Source of the DNA: JACMQX01 sp044225675
Lineage (GTDB): Bacteria > Pseudomonadota > Gammaproteobacteria > Burkholderiales > Burkholderiaceae_C
NCBI GenBank assembly: GCA_044225675.1
Contig: JBGAIH010000003.1
Coordinates: 62,001 to 126,000, forward strand
Reading direction: 5' to 3'
Length of the DNA: 64,000 nucleotides
The translations under genes were made by a program, and so were the position numbers. The notes under the pieces are model-generated. The model searched no databases, was not told the DNA's origin, and saw only the letters and a list, made by a program, of their open reading frames with translations. Below are positions 25,262 through 33,994 of the stretch, in pieces (within the stretch, counting starts at the first letter, position 1; the number at the start of each line of letters is the position of its first letter).

Positions 25262-25521
25262 GCAGTCCCGCCAGCAAACGCACGGGCAAGCGCGTGGGCA
25301 TCGGCGCGCGCCCGCCCGCGAATCCGCACGCCGAGGCGTGGATTCGCCAGGGCAGCGCCGATGACCTCCAGAAAGGCGACCTCTACACGGCCCGCCTGAC
25401 CCTCGACATCACGCCCGCCATGCGGGCGCGCATCAAGGTATCGGCCTTCACGCAAGGCGTGACGGTGGCTGATCTGTTGCGCGCGCTGCTGAAGCGGGAA
25501 TTCCCGGAGAAGTCTCCATGA
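25258..25521 (+). CDS. ParG-like small partition partner
   Basis: An 87-aa basic protein with a flexible Lys/Arg-rich N-terminus and a C-terminal ribbon-helix-helix-like region (ARLTLDITPAMRARIKVSAF, then TVADLLRALLKREF). This architecture and its four-base overlap with short-type parA fit a centromere-binding partner such as ParG. The assignment is by architecture and context, not by close homology. Confidence 0.7.
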   Translation: MSSPASKRTGKRVGIGARPPANPHAEAWIRQGSADDLQKGDLYTARLTLDITPAMRARIKVSAFTQGVTVADLLRALLKREFPEKSP

Positions 25522-26042
25522 TCACACCCGTTTCGACAGCATTGCCGACGTCATCTGCCCCGCCAGTCGGCCGAGCCGATGGCGTGCCGCTGACGCGCGT
25601 TGCGCTCGCCTACATCGACCAACGCTTCGACCTCTATCTGCGCTTCGGCGATCCCTCGCGCATCATCCGATTCGACCGCTGGCGTCGCTGCGCGGTGTTC
25701 ACGCCGAACGCGGTTCTCTGCCGCATCCGCTGGCAGGCCAACGACTACGGCACGATCCGCTGGCAGCTCATGGTGATGCAGGCGTGCATGCCGATGGATG
25801 GCGCGCAGCGCATCCCCGGCGTGCAGCCGGGCGCGCGCCTGTTGCTGCACGCCGAGGGTGAGCAATCGGTGCGTGCCGTGCTGGAACGCATCGACGGCAT
25901 CGAAGCGCTGGGCATCACGCCTGCTACCGCCTCGCCCGCGTACTGGCGCACGCTGGGCAACCGGCTCGCGGCGCGCTTGCCGCTGCCCGAATACAGCGCC
26001 GAGCGGCACGCCGCCTGGCTGGCCGTGAGGGCGCTGTCATGA
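25518..26042 (+). CDS. DUF2840 family protein
   Basis: A 174-aa DUF2840 protein, always found between parA and traF in this ICE class. Landmarks are LTRVALAYIDQRFDLYLRFG, the RFDRWRRCAVFTPN segment and the IPGVQPGARLLLHAEG block. It overlaps both neighbours by four bases, so it is translated with parA and traF. No function is known. Confidence 0.87.
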   Translation: MITPVSTALPTSSAPPVGRADGVPLTRVALAYIDQRFDLYLRFGDPSRIIRFDRWRRCAVFTPNAVLCRIRWQANDYGTIRWQLMVMQACMPMDGAQRIPGVQPGARLLLHAEGEQSVRAVLERIDGIEALGITPATASPAYWRTLGNRLAARLPLPEYSAERHAAWLAVRALS

Positions 26043-26626
26043 GCACGATTTCTGTTCCCACTGCTGTCACGCATCCACGCTCGCGCCTGCGCGCTCGCCT
26101 CATGCTGGCGGGCCTGTCCACCTGCGGCCTCGCTGCGCTTGCCTGGGCGTCCTTCGTGCATCCGCTGCCGCGCCTGACCTACAACCCATCCGACAGCGTG
26201 GCGGTCGGATGGTATCGCGTCGATCCGCTCGACCATCGCACCAGCTCGCCGCCACGTCCGTTGTCCGTGGGTAGCATCGTGTTGGTGCCGCTGCCCGCCG
26301 AGGCCGCCGCGCTGGCTGCGCAGCGCGGCTACCTACCGACGCGCATCCCGTTGCTCAAGCGCGTGGGCGCGATGGCGCCGCAAGAGGTGTGTATCGCTGA
26401 CGGCAAAGTCCGCATCGACGGCGTGCCTTCAGCCGCCGTGTTGCCTGCCGATCGCTGGGGCCGGCCGCTGCCATCCTGGCAGCAGTGCCGTCGCCTTCAG
26501 CCTGGCGAGCTGTTCCTGCTCAGCGCGACCAATCCGGCGTCTTTCGACAGCCGGTATTTCGGGCCGGTCAGCGCAGCCGCCGTGGTTGGCGTTGCGCGCC
26601 CGGTTTGGCTGGAGTCGCGCCCATGA
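26039..26626 (+). CDS. traF: TraF-type serine protease (signal peptidase S26 family)
   Basis: A 195-aa membrane-anchored peptidase that matures the conjugative pilin by trimming and cyclisation in IncP-like systems. One membrane segment spans about residues 22-40. The catalytic Ser lies in YNPSDSVAVGWY (Ser51 or Ser53) and the Lys is Lys107 in PLLKRVGAM. The TrbC prepilin at 54935-55327 is its expected substrate, far away in the trb operon. Confidence 0.88.
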   Translation: MSTISVPTAVTHPRSRLRARLMLAGLSTCGLAALAWASFVHPLPRLTYNPSDSVAVGWYRVDPLDHRTSSPPRPLSVGSIVLVPLPAEAAALAAQRGYLPTRIPLLKRVGAMAPQEVCIADGKVRIDGVPSAAVLPADRWGRPLPSWQQCRRLQPGELFLLSATNPASFDSRYFGPVSAAAVVGVARPVWLESRP

Positions 26627-26651
26627 TGGCCGCTGATTCGCTGTGCATCAT

Positions 26652-26667
26652 CGTGCTATCGGGCGTG
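26652..26667. repeat. Fourth iteron-like repeat
   Basis: CGTGCTATCGGGCGTG, identical to the middle copy at 24419-24434, stands alone just after traF, 2.2 kb from the cluster beside repA. Confidence 0.65.
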
Positions 26668-26774
26668 TCGTTCCGGCGGCGTTCCGTGTGTCGTCGCACA
26701 TGCAGTGCGAGCGCATCCGCGCCGCACTTCACGCTGCCTCCGGCGCAGCCGTCCCACGTGCAGGCGTCTTGTCT

Positions 26775-26809
26775 CGAACACGGATGGCCTGCGGCCATCG
26801 CCGTGTTCG
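26775..26809. repeat. Long inverted repeat upstream of relaxase
   Basis: CGAACACGG plus ATGGCC pair with GGCCAT plus CCGTGTTCG, with a two-base bulge and a three-base loop. A structure this long in the gap before a relaxase gene could be the relaxase recognition hairpin or a transcript structure. Confidence 0.5.
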
Positions 26810-27062
26810 CCGGTGCGCTGGCTGCCGGTGCAGCCTTGCCGCCGGGCCGCAGTTGCCTGGAGCGGATGCGGGAGGCAAATGCGGAAGGCAAGACAAAAGG
26901 GGGCGGCACCTGTCGGCCCGCAAAGCCAGTCTGCACGTGGGGGTGGCGCGGCACGCAGCGGCTTCGCCGCCGTGCTGCTTGTGGCGCGTGGCCCGCGTCG
27001 ATATGGGCTTGTTCGCGTGCTTCGCACGACGGACTACGCCCCAGCTTTCAGGGAGAGAAGTC

Positions 27063-29045
27063 ATGATCAACCGCCGCGACGACGATTTCCACATCCGCCC
27101 CAGCGCGCCAAAAAACCGCGGCCAGGGCTTCGTTTCCAAGGTGCTCCAGCAGGCCGGCAAGGCCAGTGGCGGCAAGTCCTCGGTGCGCCGTCCGGCATCG
27201 GCCGTCGGCGGCAAGGCCACCGGCCAGCGGCCCGGCTCACGCCTGGGGCGCGGCCATACGGCGGCGCGGTTTGCGGGCGCGAAGCTGACACCCATGTCGC
27301 GGCGCGTGACCATCAAGACCCTACTGGTGAACCAGCAGCGGGCCAGCCCGCAATCGCTCGCCAAGCACCTACGCTACATCGAGCGCGACGGCGTGGGCCG
27401 CGACGGCGAGCCAGGCCAAGCCTACGGGCCGCAGACCGATACCGCCGACCTCGACGCCTTCAAGGAACGCTGCGCCGACGACCGGCATCACTTCCGCTTC
27501 ATCGTCTCGCCCGAGGACGGCGCGGAGCTGGAAGACCTGCGCACCTATACACGGCATCTGATGAACCGCATGGAAGCTGACCTGGGCACACGGCTGGAAT
27601 GGGTGGCCGTTGATCACTGGAACACCGACAACCCCCACGCCCACCTGATCGTGCGCGGGCGCGACGATACCAGCAAAGACCTCATCATCGCGGGTGACTA
27701 CATCGCCGATGGCTTTCGGCATCGCGCATCCGAGCTGGCGACCGAATGGCTGGGGCCGCGCACCGAACTGGAGATCCAGCAGACCTTGCAACGCGAGGTG
27801 GAGCAGGAGCGGTGGACGAGCCTGGATCGCACGCTGAAACGCGAGGCCGGCGAAGACGGCCGGGTGCAGATCGAACGCTTCAACGAACCGAAGCTGCAAC
27901 GCCAACGCCTGCTGCTGATCGGCCGCCTGCAACGCTTGCAGCGCCTGGGGCTGGCCGACGAGACGCAGCCGGGCACCTGGGCCGTCCATGCCGATGCCGA
28001 GAAGACCCTGCGCGCCCTGGGCGAGCGTGGCGACATCATCCGCACCATGCAGCGTGCCATGCGCGGCGAGCCGCGCGAACTGGCGGTGTTCGAGCCGGGC
28101 GACGATGGCCGAACCATTCTCGGCCGCGTAGCCGCGAAGGGGCTGGCCGACGAGCTGCGCGACCGTGGCTATCTGGTCATCGACGGGGTGGACGGCAAGG
28201 CCCACTACGTCGCGCTCAACACCCGCGACGAGCTGGCGAACTATCCCACCGGCGCCGTGGTGGAGGTGAAGGGATCGGCCGACGTGCGCGCGGCCGACAA
28301 GAACATCGCCGTGCTGGCGAGCGATGGTCTGTACCGCACCGACCACCACCTTGCTATCGCGCAGGGCCAGGCCGTGCCGGGCCGCGATCCGCAGGAAGTC
28401 GTCGCGGCCCACGTCCGGCGCTTGGAAGCCCTGCGCCGGGCAGGCATCGTGGAGCGCGTGGCCGAAGGGCTATGGAAGGTGCCGGGCGACCTGCCCGATC
28501 AGGGCCGTCGCTACGACGCGCAGCGCCTGGGCGGCGTGGCCGTGGAGCTGAAATCGCACCTGCCCATCGAGCGGCAGGCCCGCGTGATCGGGGCCACCTG
28601 GCTTGACCAGCAGTTGATCGGCGGCGGCTCTGGCCTGGGCGACCTGGGCTTTGGCGGTGAGGCCAAGCAGGCAATGCAACAGCGCACCGACTTCCTGGCC
28701 GAACAGGGGCTGGCCGAGCGGCGCGGCCAACGCGTCATCCTGGCGCGCAATCTGCTGGCAACGCTGCGCAGCCGGGATGTAGCGCATGCCGCGAAGGACT
28801 TGGCCGCCGAAACTGGCCTGGAGCATCGGCCCGTGGCCGATGGCCAGCGCGTGGCGGGCATCTACCGCCGCAGCGTCATGCTGGCCAGCGGGCGCTACGC
28901 CATGCTCGATGACGGCATGGGGTTCAGCCTGGTGCCATGGAGGCCTGTCATCGAACAACGACTCGGTATGCCGATTTCTGCGCAGGTACATGACGGCCGC
29001 GTATCCTGGCAAATCCGACGGCAACAGGGCTTATCTGTTATCTGA
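27063..29045 (+). CDS. rlxS: Relaxase, RlxS/VirD2-like (DUF3363)
   Basis: A 660-aa conjugative relaxase that nicks oriT and pilots the strand into the recipient. The metal-binding HxH is in NPHAHLIVRG (His192, His194), preceded by LEWVAVDHWNTD. The N-terminus is basic and disordered, ending near SRRVTIKTLLVNQQRA. The C-terminal half is the DUF3363 domain and ends GFSLVPWRPVIEQRLG...VSWQIRRQQG, the usual family end. The ATG at 27063 follows AGGGAGAGAAGTC. Cargo II begins just after its stop codon, so the gene seems complete. Confidence 0.92.
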   Translation: MINRRDDDFHIRPSAPKNRGQGFVSKVLQQAGKASGGKSSVRRPASAVGGKATGQRPGSRLGRGHTAARFAGAKLTPMSRRVTIKTLLVNQQRASPQSLAKHLRYIERDGVGRDGEPGQAYGPQTDTADLDAFKERCADDRHHFRFIVSPEDGAELEDLRTYTRHLMNRMEADLGTRLEWVAVDHWNTDNPHAHLIVRGRDDTSKDLIIAGDYIADGFRHRASELATEWLGPRTELEIQQTLQREVEQERWTSLDRTLKREAGEDGRVQIERFNEPKLQRQRLLLIGRLQRLQRLGLADETQPGTWAVHADAEKTLRALGERGDIIRTMQRAMRGEPRELAVFEPGDDGRTILGRVAAKGLADELRDRGYLVIDGVDGKAHYVALNTRDELANYPTGAVVEVKGSADVRAADKNIAVLASDGLYRTDHHLAIAQGQAVPGRDPQEVVAAHVRRLEALRRAGIVERVAEGLWKVPGDLPDQGRRYDAQRLGGVAVELKSHLPIERQARVIGATWLDQQLIGGGSGLGDLGFGGEAKQAMQQRTDFLAEQGLAERRGQRVILARNLLATLRSRDVAHAAKDLAAETGLEHRPVADGQRVAGIYRRSVMLASGRYAMLDDGMGFSLVPWRPVIEQRLGMPISAQVHDGRVSWQIRRQQGLSVI

Positions 29046-29086
29046 AGCCAGCAGCATATCGAGCACCCACTGCAAGGATGCGTCTA

Positions 29087-29352
29087 CAAGCGTTCTCGAT
29101 GTTGACGACCGGAATGCGCCTGATGCCCATGCCGCGCAACGCCACCTTTCCGGGGATCAGCACCTGGTCGGCCATGACACCAGCAGCGGCGTTGCGCATG
29201 TGGGGCGCCTGCAGTTGGGACGGGGTGATGCCTGCATCGGCAATGGCTTCGCCAATCGCCTCGGCGGTGAGCGATTTGAGACCGCAGTCAATGTGCTTGC
29301 CGGAACGGGTCATGCCCGTGCCAGCGACGAAGACGGGCTGCATGGAAAGCAT
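29087..29352 (-). pseudogene. Truncated SCP-2 type thiolase (N-terminal part)
   Basis: Starting at 29352 (4 bp from the livM stop) the frame reads MLSMQPVFVAGTGMTRSGK and goes on through VVNIENAC, the nucleophile Cys region of SCP-x thiolases. Homology then stops: NIENAC is followed by RRILAVGARYAAGF where the family has ASGSTA. About three quarters of the enzyme is missing. The break at about 29087 lies 40 bp from the relaxase stop codon, so it marks the left junction of cargo II. Confidence 0.82.
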
Positions 29353-30363
29353 CTAAGACTGGGCGGATGAGGAATTTGCACGCCTGCGCCGGAGGCTGGT
29401 GATCCAGCCGCTCAAGCCATTGGGGGCCAGGAAGACCACCGCGAGCAGTGCGAAGCCGAAGATCATCCACGGCGCGGATTGCGACACGCTCTCGGCCAAG
29501 TTGGGCGTGAGCACGATGAAGGCAGCCCCCAGGAAGGCGCCCCACAGGCTGCGCACCCCGCCCACGAAGCTGCCCACCAGCAGGGACACCGAGAGCAGGA
29601 AGGGAAAGTTCTCGGGCGCGACGAACTGGCCCGCCACCACGCTCAGGGCACCGGCCAGGCCGGTGAACGCCGCGCTGAGGCCGAACATCTGCGTGCGCAG
29701 GGCGGTGATGTCGAGCCCGCCCGCCGCCGCCGCGAGCGGCTGGTCGCGCGAGGCGTCCACCAGGCGGCCGAACTGCGAGCCGAGAATCCGCCGCGCCAGC
29801 AGGAAGGCGCAGAGCGCGCAGGCCGCAACGCAGGCCATGATGGCCCAGTCCGCCCGGTCGGCCAGCACTCCTGGGAACACAGGTTTTTCCAGGACGATCC
29901 CCGCCACGCCGCCGGTCAGCCACTCGATCTTTTTCCACTTGAGCGCCTGCGGTGTCACCACCGCCACCGCGAAGGTGGACAGCGCCAGATAAAGCATGGG
30001 CAGCCGCAGCGCCGGGAAGCCGAAGAGGAAACCCGCCACGAAGCACAACAGCGCCGCCACCGGCACGCCCACGTAGAATGGCCAGCCCAGGTGATGCGAG
30101 AGCACCGCCGCAGTATAGGCACCGATGGCGAAGAAGGCGCTGTGGCCGAGCGAGATCTGGCCCGTGTAGCCGGTGAGCAGGTTCAGGCCCATGATGGCGA
30201 TGCCATAGATCAGCACCTGCGTCATCACGTACAACGGATAACTTTGCCAACTAAAGGACCAGGCCAGCAGCGCGAGCCCGACCACCGAGGCCGTCCAGCG
30301 CAACCAGGTGGGCGATGCCGCCGGGCGGATGTTGAGTGGGGCGTTCATGGTACTCATGCTCAC
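29353..30363 (-). CDS. LIV-type ABC transporter permease (LivM-like), cargo II
   Basis: A 336-aa inner-membrane permease with the LivM signature LLTGYTGQISLGHSAFFAIG (about residues 62-81) and many hydrophobic segments. It overlaps livH by four bases (stop at 30360, start at 30363). It belongs to the second, independent LIV-type importer of the ICE, which differs clearly from the cargo I system in sequence. Confidence 0.92.
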   Translation of the reverse strand: MSMSTMNAPLNIRPAASPTWLRWTASVVGLALLAWSFSWQSYPLYVMTQVLIYGIAIMGLNLLTGYTGQISLGHSAFFAIGAYTAAVLSHHLGWPFYVGVPVAALLCFVAGFLFGFPALRLPMLYLALSTFAVAVVTPQALKWKKIEWLTGGVAGIVLEKPVFPGVLADRADWAIMACVAACALCAFLLARRILGSQFGRLVDASRDQPLAAAAGGLDITALRTQMFGLSAAFTGLAGALSVVAGQFVAPENFPFLLSVSLLVGSFVGGVRSLWGAFLGAAFIVLTPNLAESVSQSAPWMIFGFALLAVVFLAPNGLSGWITSLRRRRANSSSAQS

Positions 30364-31232
30364 ACCCTCACCTGGGCCGTCTTGCCGAAGATACCGGCGG
30401 GCCGCAAGACCAGCATCGCGATGATCAACAGCATGATGCAGGTCAGTTTCAGGTCGTTGCCGACCACGTAGGCGCCCAGCAGGTTCTCCAGTACCCCGAC
30501 GGCGAAGCCCCCGGCCACGGCGCCCACAGGGCTGGCGATGCCGCCCAGCAGCGCGCCCGCCAGTGCGTAGATCAGCGGCCCCATCATCATCGACGGCTCC
30601 AGGAACACGATGGGCGCGGCCATCAGCCCCGCCACGGCACCGGCCACCGCTGCAAGACCCCAGCCCACGGCCAGCACCTTGTTGGTGCTGATGCCCGACA
30701 GTTCCGCCGACGGCGCGTTCACCGCCACCGCACGCATCGCCAGGCCGAACCGGGTGAAGCGGAAGAACGCGAATACCGCCGCCAGTTCGGCCAGGGTGAC
30801 GAGCAGAACGCCGACCTCGTGGGCCGACAGATAGGGTTCGGCACGGCTGAGGACGCCACCGAACGGCGTGGCGAACTCCAGCATCTCATGCCCGAACAGC
30901 CAGCCGACCAGGCTGTTCAAGATGATGAGCAGCGCGATGCTGGCCGCCACGACCGAGAGCACCGGCTTGTGCCGCAGGGGCTGGAAGATGACCCGTTCCA
31001 GCGCCAGCCCGAGCAGGAAGGAACCCACGACCACGACGGCGAAGGCCACCCACCATGATGCGCCCGCCTGAACCAACGCCCAGCTCATATAGGTGGAGAA
31101 CATCGCCAGTTCGCCCTGCGCGAAGTTGACGGACGAAGTGCAGCGATAGATGAGCACAAGCGCGATGGCGAGGCTGGCATAGATGCCGCCCGCCGCCAGG
31201 CCCGAAGCTATCTGGTGAAGGAATGCTTGCAT
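30360..31232 (-). CDS. LIV-type ABC transporter permease (LivH-like), cargo II
   Basis: A 290-aa permease: an N-terminal LAAGGIYASLAIALVLIY helix, then SSVNFAQGELAMFSTYMSW, the LivH motif, and an ALAGALLGGIASPVGAVAGG region. The start at 31232 is set by homology (MQAFLHQIASGL); the frame upstream is unrelated. It follows livF by 19 bp. Confidence 0.92.
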   Translation of the reverse strand: MQAFLHQIASGLAAGGIYASLAIALVLIYRCTSSVNFAQGELAMFSTYMSWALVQAGASWWVAFAVVVVGSFLLGLALERVIFQPLRHKPVLSVVAASIALLIILNSLVGWLFGHEMLEFATPFGGVLSRAEPYLSAHEVGVLLVTLAELAAVFAFFRFTRFGLAMRAVAVNAPSAELSGISTNKVLAVGWGLAAVAGAVAGLMAAPIVFLEPSMMMGPLIYALAGALLGGIASPVGAVAGGFAVGVLENLLGAYVVGNDLKLTCIMLLIIAMLVLRPAGIFGKTAQVRV

Positions 31233-31251
31233 GGTGATGAACCTTTTTTGA

Positions 31252-31968
31252 TCAGTGGCCGAGGTAGCTGCGGCGCACGGCGTCGTCTTCGCGCAGCTCG
31301 GCTGCGGTGCCCTGGGCAGTGACGCGCCCGCTTTCGAGCACATAGGCCCGGTTGACTAGGTTCAGCGCGACCTGGGCGTTCTGCTCCACGATGAGCGCCG
31401 TGAGGTGCTCGGTTTCGCGCAACTGGTGCAGGAGTTCGTAGATCTCCTGCGTCACGCGCGGCGCGATGCCGAACGAAGGCTCGTCCAGCAGCAGCATCTT
31501 GGGGCGCGTCATCAGCGCGCGCGCGATGGCCAGCATCTGCTGCTCGCCGCCGCTGAGCGTGCCCGCCGCCTGCTTCGCGCGGCTGGACAGCTTGGGAAAC
31601 AGCGTCTGCATCCGGGCGATGTCCTGCTCGATGCCGTCCTTGTCGCGGCGGTGGATGGCGCCCACGCGCAGGTTTTCCAGCACCGTCAGGTCGCCAAAGG
31701 TGCCGCGCCCTTCGGGCACGTGGGCGATGCCCAGCGAGGCGATGGCGGGCGCGGCCATGTCGATGATGTCCTGGCCCTCGAAGCGCAGCGTGCCCTTGGC
31801 AGTCACCTGCTGGTGGCTGATGGCGCGCAGGATGGAGGTCTTTCCCGCGCCGTTGGCGCCGAGCAGCGCCACCATCTCGCCGGCCTGCACGTGCAGGTCG
31901 ATGCCATGCACCACCGCCGTTCGGCCGTAGGCCACCGCGAGGTTGCGGATTTCAAGCCGTTGGGTCAC
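31252..31968 (-). CDS. LIV-type ABC transporter ATPase (LivF-like), cargo II
   Basis: A 238-aa ATPase with GANGAGKTSILRAI (Walker A), LSGGEQQMLAIARALM (signature), MLLLDEPSFGIAP (Walker B) and IVEQNAQVALN. It overlaps the livG stop by four bases. Confidence 0.92.
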   Translation of the reverse strand: MTQRLEIRNLAVAYGRTAVVHGIDLHVQAGEMVALLGANGAGKTSILRAISHQQVTAKGTLRFEGQDIIDMAAPAIASLGIAHVPEGRGTFGDLTVLENLRVGAIHRRDKDGIEQDIARMQTLFPKLSSRAKQAAGTLSGGEQQMLAIARALMTRPKMLLLDEPSFGIAPRVTQEIYELLHQLRETEHLTALIVEQNAQVALNLVNRAYVLESGRVTAQGTAAELREDDAVRRSYLGH

Positions 31969-32732
31969 AGCACACCTCCCAGATAGGCATCGAGCACGGC
32001 GTCGTTGTTGGCCACTTCCTCGGGCGAGCCCTGGGCGAGCTTGCGGCCAAAGCTCAGTACCGCGAGGTCGGAGCAGGTCTTCATCACGAAGCGCATGTTG
32101 TGCTCCACGATCACCATGGTCAGCTTCAATTCCTCGTGCAGGCGCAGCAGCACGTCGCGCAGTTCATCGACCTCGCCAGCGGTGAGGCCAGCGGCGGGTT
32201 CGTCAAGCAGCAGCAGCTTGGGCCGCGTCACCAGCGCCCGCGCGATTTCCACGCGGTGCTGGATGCCCACCGGCAGTTCCGCCACGCCCCGGTCGGCATA
32301 GTCGGACAGCCGCAGCGTGGCCAGGGCCGCGTCAGCCGAGTGCGCGATTTCTTCCTCGGCGGCACGGACGGCGCGCGAGCGCAGCGCGGCACCCAGCATC
32401 GACACCGGCAGCCGCGCGTGCGCACCCACCATCACGTTTTCGCGCACCGTGAGCGAGGGGTAGAGCGCCACGTTCTGGAAGGTGCGGCTCAGACCCAGCC
32501 GTGCCACGCCGTGGCGCGGCAGGCGCGTCAACTCGGCCTGGCCGAAGCGCACGCTGCCGTGGGTGGGCCGGTACAGGCCGCTGATGCAGTTGAAGCAGGT
32601 CGTCTTGCCAGCGCCGTTCGGCCCGATCAGGCCGAAGATGCAGCCCTCGGGCACGTCCATCGAGAAGGCGTCCAGCGCGACGACACCGCCGAAGCGGATC
32701 GTCAGGTCGCGTACGGAAAGAATGGGTTCCAT
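31965..32732 (-). CDS. LIV-type ABC transporter ATPase (LivG-like), cargo II
   Basis: A 255-aa ATPase with GPNGAGKTTCFNCISGLY (Walker A), LPVGIQHRVEIARALV (signature), LLLLDEPAAGLTAGE (Walker B) and VIVEHNMRFVM (H-loop His). It starts 16 bp after the stop of the binding-protein gene, in the same direction. Confidence 0.92.
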   Translation of the reverse strand: MEPILSVRDLTIRFGGVVALDAFSMDVPEGCIFGLIGPNGAGKTTCFNCISGLYRPTHGSVRFGQAELTRLPRHGVARLGLSRTFQNVALYPSLTVRENVMVGAHARLPVSMLGAALRSRAVRAAEEEIAHSADAALATLRLSDYADRGVAELPVGIQHRVEIARALVTRPKLLLLDEPAAGLTAGEVDELRDVLLRLHEELKLTMVIVEHNMRFVMKTCSDLAVLSFGRKLAQGSPEEVANNDAVLDAYLGGVL

Positions 32733-32748
32733 CGCTGCGCTCGCCCCG

Positions 32749-33939
32749 TCAGGACGGCATCACCTTCCAGCTCGTGCCGTCGAACTGCTGGATGCGCATG
32801 TCCGGTATCGGGTGAGGGCGGGCGTCGCTGGTCTTGACACGCAGGCCCGGCAGCATCATGGGCAAATCCATGTCCAGGCGGCGCGACTGCCGCATGATGT
32901 TCTCGCGCGAGAGGTCGTTGCCGCACTGCTTGAGCAACTGCACTGTCACTTGCCCAAGGCAGGCACCGAGCACGGTGAGGTACTCCTTGGCCGCGCCTTT
33001 GTTGTATTTGTCCATGAAGGCATGCCAGGCCAGGACACCAGGGTCGTCCTTCCAGGTCGGATCGCTCGGATCCTTGAGGAACGCGGCGCTCATGATGCCC
33101 TTGACCTTGTCCAGCCCCACCGGAGTCAGCACCGCGGGCACCGAAGATGCGCTCGGGTTGATGTAGATGGCCGGGCGCCAGCCGATGTCGTGGGTCTTGC
33201 GCAGCGACTGGAGGGTGGCTTTGGGCGAACCCCACGCCACCAGCACGTCCGCGCCCGAGGCATGCATGGAGACGATCTGCGAGTCCACCGTCGGATCCGA
33301 CACTTCATGCGACTCTTCGCTGATGAGCTTCTTCCCGGCGGCAGCCAGAACCTCCTTCACGCCACGCAGCACATCCTTGCCGGCGTCGTCGTTCTGGTAG
33401 AACATGGCGATCTTCGCGTTGGGCCGCGTCTGCAGGATGTGCCTGGCCAGGATGCGCCCTTCGTCGGTGTACAGGGGCAGCCAGCCCATGCTCCAGGGGA
33501 ACTTAGCCGCATCATCCAGCCACGTGGCAGAGCCGGACGAAACGAAGAGTTGCGGTACTTTGGCGTTGTTGAGATAGCTGCGCGACGCCAGCCCAGTGGA
33601 CGAGCCTATCTGCGCCGCGAGAAAAGCCACCTGATCGCGCTCCACCAGGCGGAGCGATTGCTCCAGGGTTTTCGGCGGGCTGTAGCCATCGTCGGCCAGC
33701 ACCAGCTTGAGCTGGCGCCCATTCACGCCGCCCTCGGCGTTGACCAGGTCAAACCATGCAGACATGGTCTTGCCGACGACGCCATAGCCTGCGGCCGGGC
33801 CGCTGAGCGGCCCGGTCGAGCCGATCTTGATCTCGCGATCCGTCACGCCCGGGGTGCCTGCGCCCTGCGCGCGGACCAGGCCAGAAACGCCGGTCAGCAT
33901 GGCGCCGGAAAGCATGGTGATGAATTGTCTTTTTTGCAT
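32749..33939 (-). CDS. LIV-type substrate-binding protein, cargo II
   Basis: A 396-aa periplasmic binding protein with a signal peptide ending near LVRAQG (residue 25). The mature start REIKIGSTGPLSGPAAGYG and the KLVLADDGYSPPKTLEQS segment are typical of the family. It is only distantly similar to the cargo I binder, so the two importers probably take different compounds. It precedes livG, livF, livH and livM in one leftward operon. Confidence 0.9.
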   Translation of the reverse strand: MQKRQFITMLSGAMLTGVSGLVRAQGAGTPGVTDREIKIGSTGPLSGPAAGYGVVGKTMSAWFDLVNAEGGVNGRQLKLVLADDGYSPPKTLEQSLRLVERDQVAFLAAQIGSSTGLASRSYLNNAKVPQLFVSSGSATWLDDAAKFPWSMGWLPLYTDEGRILARHILQTRPNAKIAMFYQNDDAGKDVLRGVKEVLAAAGKKLISEESHEVSDPTVDSQIVSMHASGADVLVAWGSPKATLQSLRKTHDIGWRPAIYINPSASSVPAVLTPVGLDKVKGIMSAAFLKDPSDPTWKDDPGVLAWHAFMDKYNKGAAKEYLTVLGACLGQVTVQLLKQCGNDLSRENIMRQSRRLDMDLPMMLPGLRVKTSDARPHPIPDMRIQQFDGTSWKVMPS

Positions 33940-33994
33940 GATGTCTCCTGTGGTGGTGGTGAGATGAATGGATGGGTGAACCCTGCTTGCGGTA

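Larger units (their letters stand above)
26627..27062. other. Noncoding region upstream of the relaxase (possible oriT)
   Basis: A 436-bp gap between traF and the relaxase. It contains the fourth iteron-like copy (26652-26667) and a long stem: arms at 26775-26789 and 26793-26809 give 15 pairs with a two-base bulge. The gap upstream of a relaxase gene is a common place for the transfer origin. I see no known nic sequence, so the oriT reading is inferred. A 147-codon frame here has no domain and is not called. Confidence 0.45.

Noticed and set aside
26623..27066. 147-codon plus-strand frame between traF and the relaxase
   Set aside because: Cys/Arg-rich, no domain, covers an iteron copy and a long hairpin; better explained as noncoding DNA in GC-rich sequence.
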